From assembly GCF_010093595.1 (NCBI RefSeq), contig NW_022985437.1, positions 62,001 to 126,000 of the forward strand: a stretch of DNA of 64,000 bases, given 5' to 3'. The notes under the pieces were generated by a model. The model did not search any database. It had not been told where the DNA came from and worked only from the letters and a program-made list of their open reading frames with translations. Position 1 is the first letter of the stretch. Each line of letters opens with the position of its first letter. The DNA comes from Mytilinidion resinicola (lineage: Eukaryota > Ascomycota > Dothideomycetes > Mytilinidiales > Mytilinidiaceae). Shown here one piece after another: positions 58,441 to 64,000 of this stretch. Position numbers and translations under genes: made by a program.

Positions 58441-60222
58441 TCAGCGTTGCGCAAGCTTGAATTCCACCATAGGCCCACTGCGTATGACGCCCATCACATC
58501 AACAATCTGATACTCATCCACCCTCTTCCTGCCCTCCTCCAAATCTGGATTGCCCTCCCCCTCCGTTTCGCCCTCTGCCTGCCTAATGTCATACTTCAGC
58601 AGCACGTGCGCAAGGGTAATCTTGTACTCCACATATGCCAGCGTCTTGCCAATGCAACCCCTGATTCCAAGACTAAAAGGGCAGAATGCGTGATTCGTTA
58701 ACGCAACACTTTCAGCGCTCACGCCGGCGGCCTCGTTCACAATCCATCGTTCGGGGTTGAACGACCACGGGTCCGGGTAGCAGTCTGGGTTGTGGTGGAT
58801 GGCATAGGCTGGAACACCGACGACGGTGCCAGCAGGGATTTGCTCGCCGTCGATCGTGATGCCGCCGGGCATGACTTCGCGGGGCACGTGGCTGGGCTTT
58901 GGGGGACAGCGGCGCATTGTTTCGTCCATGACACCGTGAAGATAGGCAAGACTGTCGAGTTTTTTGCCGGCTTTGATCTCATCGGCAGATTTGAAGGCTG
59001 CGCGGACTTCGGCGGTAGCTTTAGCGAGGGCCAATGGGTTGTGCACGAGGTAGAAAAAAGATGCGGCAAGCGAAGTAGCAACTGTGTCGGAGCCAGCTGC
59101 GAGGTAAAGCACGCTGTCTGCGAGCAGTTCTTCTGGGGTTGGTCTGAGTCCTGTCTTTGGGTCCTCGGCATTTAACAGGTATTGCATCATGTCTTTCCGA
59201 GGGGCGTTTGCCTTCTCCTTATCTGCTCTCTCTTGTTCGATTTTGAACTGGAGTTGTGTGGCAGCGTAGTTGACGAGACGGATGTTGTCCGTCACTGATT
59301 GGCCACCAACGTATTCCATGAGTTTGCTGTTCATGATAGGCGCAAGAAGCCACGCTCCGGGGAGAAATGGGAACTACGTTCTGTAAGCTGTGGTATCGAG
59401 AACAAAGCAGAGAAGGCTTACGTAGTACATGTACTTGCTAGCAGAACTGATGGCTGTGGGGATGTATCTGTTCTCTTCCGAATCCAAGCAGTTGAACCGC
59501 CTTCCAAATGCTAGATCACCCATGATGTCAAAACCAAGCCATGTGCACCACCGAGCCATATCTTTCTTCTCGCTCCACTTCTTTTCGTCGTTTGGTGCTA
59601 GTTTCTCACAGAATCGCGCAACGTTCTCTTGAATGAAGGGTTCCGAATTCCGAAGTGCTTCTGTGGAGAAGGAGTGCGAGATGAACCGCCTTCTCACAGC
59701 GTGCTTCTTCTTGTCAATCTCGGTGGCAGCGCTGAAGGCTCCTGAGCCGGCGTCAATGGTTCTATACCACTCGGATTTGCGCACGTTCGTCTTTTGCCCG
59801 CCGTAGATCACATTGAGCGCGGTCTCAGTGTTGTAAGATAGCATATTGGGTCCAATTCGCACCACGGAGCCTAACGAGATTAGTTTTGAACAAAACGGGG
59901 TTCACTACCGGTGCGTACCATATTTCTCGTGATCTTGCAAGTGATAAATATGGCGATTTCCACCAATGCATTGGAAAATCAAAGGCCAGTTGGAGAGTTT
60001 GTATGAAAGCGGTCCGGGGTATTTTGCCAGAGGATGGAGCGTAACCCGATAAATCGATACGATTGTGAACTGAAGTCATTGTCAATTTGTAGGTTCTTAT
60101 GGCAATTGCTTCATTTGACAAACATATGCTACGATCAGCACCGCGAAATACAGACATAAGGCAGAGATCGGCGTGTGTAACAGGGCTGAGAATCCAGACC
60201 CGATGAGTGAGAGAGGCTCCAT
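58441..60222 (-). CDS. Cytochrome P450 monooxygenase
   Basis: About 540 residues, four exons: 60133-60222, 59919-60069, 59422-59870, 58441-59373; introns 63, 48 and 48 bp. N-terminal membrane anchor TPISALCLYFAVLI, then LHPLAKYPGPLSYKLSNWPL, the usual proline-rich hinge. I-helix YLAAGSDTVATSLA (near 323), ExxR motif ETMRRCPP (near 383), FNPERW, and heme-binding FSLGIRGCIGKTLA with the cysteine ligand near 466. ER-bound, works with P450 reductase. Resembles fungal P450s of the benzoate-hydroxylase/isotrichodermin-type clans; substrate not deducible. No other biosynthetic gene adjoins it. Confidence 0.93.
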
Positions 60223-62258
60223 GCTGATCAGTGTCAAATCTGAGAACTGAAGCCGTGCTCAACGTCTTCGATGAAGTCGCAATTGAGGTTTCGCAATCCA
60301 CAAGTCTCGCTGAATACCGGCGATTCCACGATCGCCAGGCCTCCCGAGGTTACCTCATCACCAAGGATTCCATGATGGCTCCTGCACAGGTCGCAAGATA
60401 GCAGCCGTTGCCAACGCCATGCCCTTCTGAGGAGACACCGCAACGTGGTCCGGGGTTTTCGTGCGGGGATGCGGGACCTGGAAATTTGCGGTTTCTCGTT
60501 ATGCAGTGCAGCTTCCGCGCACGTTCCAGAGAGAATGCATTTGCAGGCGTCCTGGGAAACGAGGTGCAGCTCGCTCGCTCACCCTTCCCGTGGAGTACCT
60601 CTGGTTGCAGAATCAGCATGCGGACCCCTGCTGACACAGATAGTGAACTTCTCGTGAGCATGGGACGTCCCATAGTGATGACAAACGCCTTCGAAGGTGC
60701 CTTGACGGTGATGTGGTTGCAGCTTGTACGGGATGCACGGGCTGAGCGCCACAGGACCGGCCCGTGTGAGGCTGAACAAATTCCAGGCAAAACGCGGCTC
60801 TTGAAAATAATGAGACAGAAGCGAGCCCAAGGAAAAGCAAAAAGCAGCCGACTCCCGAAACAGTGAGCCGTGCAGTAGTCGACCAGGGGGGGAAAACACC
60901 AACCACAGGGATACCACTGCAGTCCTTGCGATCGTCAAGACGCCCTGCAAAATCGACAACATGGAGCATGATGGGCACCAGGAGCTCCGCGAGTTCTGGA
61001 CGGCGTAGATCGATAGGCTCGAGGGTCGCTGGCGATCTGGTTGTCGCCAAAATTGGGCCCAGAAGCAATCCAACCTGGCTGTGATCACTTGGTCTCGATC
61101 TGCAATCCGTAGTCAACGTCTACATGGCTGAGGGGCGTTCAGCCATCTGTCTCACGGCCTCGGTACCTCAAGTCGCTTCCATAGTTGGTAAGACGATTAT
61201 GCATAGTTCCCAAGCTGTCACTGAAGGCTTATCACTCTTGTCACTCGCTAAAGTCTGGGTCGTGTCAATGTGGTGCCGCTTCGTCGACAGTGAAGGGATT
61301 CAAGGGTCCAGGCGGTCCCTAACGAGTCACGATGGATTGAATATTACAACAGTATTTTCAGTCGTTTCTCGGTCACATGACCAGATTTGGCCAATCAGAT
61401 CCGGAGCCGCTATCAAAACTTGGTCATGTGACCGAGAAACGACTGAAAATACTGTGGCAGCCCCATAGGCATGAATAAGAGATCAGACTTACTGCAAGGA
61501 GCAATATGGTCCACCCTGTGGAGATAATCTCGATCCTTCGCCAACGGCTCCGTGCTATGGCCATTCGTGGCGGGAATCGCGACTCTAATCCTTTCAGCAC
61601 AGTCTGAGTCGCTGCATGCTCTCGACAATCAAGACCACTTATGGAAAGCATTCGTGGATTTGCATGCCATCGTGTATCAAGTAAACCATTGAAAGCTAAG
61701 ACTCCTTGCAGCTGCTCCACGGTGCCTAATTTACGAGCAGGCCAACTAGTAAAGATCGCTTGGCGATGTGAAAGTTCGGAGCTTCGGAAGAGAGTACAAA
61801 GGTACCATGGCTGATAGGCGTGCTCTCTGGTTGTATTGCCGTTGCAAATTTTCAAAATGATAGTGGGCGGGCGAGGTTAGTGCGATAGAACGCGAAAGAC
61901 TGTGACCATCCGCGACTGAGAGCTGACAACGGGTGTACCAACTCGCAGAAGAGGCAACGACCTCAATTGAGTGCGAATTGCAAGCTTATGCAAAGCCAAG
62001 GCGTCCTTTCTTCTCCTACTGCTTTCAAGGATTTATCTGCATCGTTGCTACAAAGGTAAAAGAGTACAGGTCGACCACCCCTTTGTCCTCCATACCTCCC
62101 CACACCTAGTCGCACCTCGCACCTCCACAACAAAGAATTCTAGATGGGAACATGGTCGTCAAACAGGCACAAGCGGACTCTGTTCTGTGTCTTGATATCC
62201 ACTTTAAGAGGGATTTGATTTGTGAAACTACAACACCAAAACACTGTCTCCCATTATT
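60223..62258. other. Divergent intergenic region (2 kb)
   Basis: Between the divergent P450 and PD-(D/E)XK-like genes. Contains the perfect 107-bp palindromic element at 61349-61455. Overlapping minus-strand frames at 60.6-61.1 and 61.4-61.9 kb are not recognisable. Confidence 0.5.
61349..61455. mobile_element. 107-bp palindromic miniature element (copy 2)
   Basis: Left arm 61349-61383 and right arm 61421-61455 are perfectly complementary over 35 bases (ACAGTATTTTCAGTCGTTTC.. onward). The 37-bp centre includes GGCCAATCAGATCCGGAGCC. In inverse orientation the core matches the 18.5-kb copy. No clear target-site duplication. Confidence 0.85.
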
Positions 62259-63838
62259 ATGGCCACATCGACGCCCATATCACCCTCCATCCTCACCGAA
62301 AAGACTACGCGAATCTCCTCTTGGCTCGAACAGCTCCCGCCAATGCCCCCCACAAACGAACACTGGCTAAAACGCAAGCGCACCAGCTCAGAGCCCATAG
62401 TTGTACACCAGCTTACCACCATGTCCGCGGATCGCGATGTCAGCCCCAGCAAGCGCCAGCGGCGGAACACAGATGACTTGCTTCCAGGGCAGAGCGCATC
62501 GGCCGTCGGGTCGAATGCCCGCCCGCTCACCTCGGGCAATTCCAACACCTTCAGTCCACCCGGCAGTAGCGTAGGCGCCTCGACGCCACGACACAGAAAT
62601 AGCCCATCGCGCGAGACAATTGCGGCGCTGAGAGTTGCATCGCCTCCGATCACGACGGAGCCGCTGAACGGGGTGGAGTCGGAACCTCCTGTGCGGGTGA
62701 TGGCCGTGGTAGCGCGACTCGAGGACGGGCTGGATCAGGGCTGGATCAGGGCTGGATACCCGGATGGCTCGAGGTGCGTATCAGCGTGTAGTCGTCTACC
62801 GCTAAAGCTGGCTAACCTGTCACAGAACGCAATTAAAGCTGATACAGACATCGGCTTCCAAAGATTTACGCCTGCCGCCTTCAGCAAGACTGCCACGCGC
62901 GACCTCTCTGACCCCGATCTCGACCCCGCCGTCCGTGCCGAGTTGGAATACACACTAAAGAAGGTGAGGAAGGTATTCAGGAAGGCGCTCCATTGCCAGA
63001 CGAGGGGCCGCGACGAGAATGCGTGGTGCGACGACGTGGTTAGGCCGATGGTGAAGCTGGCGATCCGGCTGGACGCCAAGGGCAAACTCTGTGTCCAGAG
63101 CGTGTACTTTTACCCCACCCGACCTACTTGAAAACACTGGCAAGCTAACGCGTTTGATATGGCAGGCAATCCCAGAACATCGAACCCGAGTTCCTCTCGC
63201 GCGCGGCCGCCGCCGATGCATCCGGCAAGCAGCGCGCCCTTGACCAAAAGGCCGATTACACCCTCTCCTACTCGCACGACGCATCGCCTTTCGTATCTCT
63301 ATACGCACGCCTTCTCCAGCACGGAAATCAGTGTGTTAGCCATACAACCGACGCCTTCACCGAGACCACGGCCGTCTTCTCCGGCATTGAGGTTAAGCCC
63401 TCTAACGGCGTCAAGCTCGAGGCCGAATACCAGCTTAGCATATGGATGGCGGCGAGTCTGCGCAAGAAGGCGAAGCTGGGACGACGCGCGGGCCTACCTG
63501 ACACTACCTGCCTTGTAGAGCCGGGCTTCACTGTTGTAGGACATGAGCTGTATTTTTATATCGCATATCTGGAATCTGAGAATGGCGAAGCGGTGCGCAT
63601 CCTGCAGTTTGGCAATGCTGCAACAAGTAGTGTCTCGGGCGTTTTCAAACAGCTAAGGATGTGGCGGAACGTCGTCGAATATGGCCTTGACGAGGGGCCG
63701 GACGGTTTCTGGGGTGGGTTCCTGAAGTTGGTGTTGGAGAAATTAGCGATTGGTGATGATGGGAATACGGCGAAGAAGGGGGGCGCGAATAGCAAGGGAA
63801 CCGACGGAGGGTCTGCGAATCTAGATAAGGGCCTTTAG
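62259..63838 (+). CDS. PD-(D/E)XK nuclease-like domain protein
   Basis: About 505 residues, exons 62259-63103 and 63166-63838, intron 63104-63165 (GTACTT..GCTAAC..GCAG). A possible extra 48-bp in-frame intron at 62778-62825 (GTATCA..GCTAAC..ACAG) would give about 489 residues. Disordered N-terminus with DVSPSKRQRRNTDDL, as in the fungal family of PD-(D/E)XK-like proteins; then LEDGLDQGWI, DTDIGFQRFTP, ENAWCDDVVRPMVKLAIRL, SQNIEPEFLSR, and the putative active core FSGIEVKPSNGVKLEAEYQL, where E-x-K fits the nuclease-fold motif. YFYIAYLESENGE and LRMWRNVVEYGLDEGPDGFW close the domain. Family function is unknown; nuclease activity is not shown. These genes are often multicopy in moulds. Confidence 0.82.
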
Positions 63839-64000
63839 ATAGGGATTGGAGCGTCGCACGTTCTTGTCTAACATACTCTTTTGCTGTTAAGATAGTCTTG
63901 ATCTATACAGTTGCTAGCGAATGGGGCTTTACCCCAAACGTGGCCGCAACACGGATTCTACCCTCCCCCCCTAACAAGATGCCCCGCACCTACTAAAGAT

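Noticed and set aside
62774..62825. 52-bp intron GTGCGT..CACAG in the PD-(D/E)XK-like gene
   Set aside because: It would break the frame; the 48-bp version starting at 62778 keeps frame and is mentioned instead.
1..64000. CRISPR array, rRNA genes or biosynthetic gene cluster
   Set aside because: No regular spacer-repeat pattern, no rRNA core sequence, and no PKS/NRPS/terpene backbone gene near the P450 or transporters.

Overview
The window is nuclear DNA from a filamentous ascomycete (Pezizomycotina). Evidence: most genes are split by 47-100 bp introns with GTRNGT donors, CTAAC/CTGAC/TTAAC branch sites and YAG acceptors, and the gene set is typical of moulds (NACHT-ankyrin NLR, group-type hybrid histidine kinase, AtfA-like bZIP, rhodopsin-domain membrane proteins, PD-(D/E)XK-like protein). 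A Dothideomycete is my guess, not something the sequence proves. All gene models were spliced by hand; each listed model keeps frame through every junction.

Layout. 1-9.4 kb: 3' part of an NLR, 5-hydroxyisourate hydrolase, glutathione S-transferase, DHA1-type MFS transporter, and a small Rossmann/SLOG-like protein. 9.4-18.8 kb: repeat-bearing spacers around a SAP-motif nuclear protein and an AtfA-like bZIP factor. 18.8-22.4 kb: neutral ceramidase divergent from splicing factor SPF27/Cwf7. 23.4-28.9 kb: an 11-exon hybrid histidine kinase with four oversized introns. 30-31.5 kb: a rhodopsin-domain membrane protein. 31.5-38.8 kb: gene-poor, decayed region with a transposon-like protein tail, an inverted 12-mer array, an interrupted tRNA-Leu gene and an alpha/beta-hydrolase pseudogene. 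38.9-46.7 kb: RBR E3 ubiquitin ligase, Sec39-like secretory protein, low-complexity protein. 49.3-64 kb: C2H2-type protein, second rhodopsin-domain protein, APC-family permease, cytochrome P450, PD-(D/E)XK-like protein. No operons or obvious biosynthetic cluster; neighbours look functionally unrelated, mixing housekeeping (urate breakdown, splicing, secretion) with accessory sensing/transport genes.

Most interesting points: (1) a tRNA-Leu(CAA)-like gene that becomes canonical only when two 53-56 bp segments with perfect spliceosomal-intron signals are removed; (2) a ~200 bp terminal-inverted-repeat element sitting in each of four ~300 bp introns of one histidine kinase gene, with further copies or ends in the spacers at 10.4, 11.2-11.5 and 13.7-14.2 kb; (3) two 107 bp palindromic elements 43 kb apart with the same core but different, still self-complementary, outer arms; (4) a neutral ceramidase with Thr at the expected catalytic Ser.
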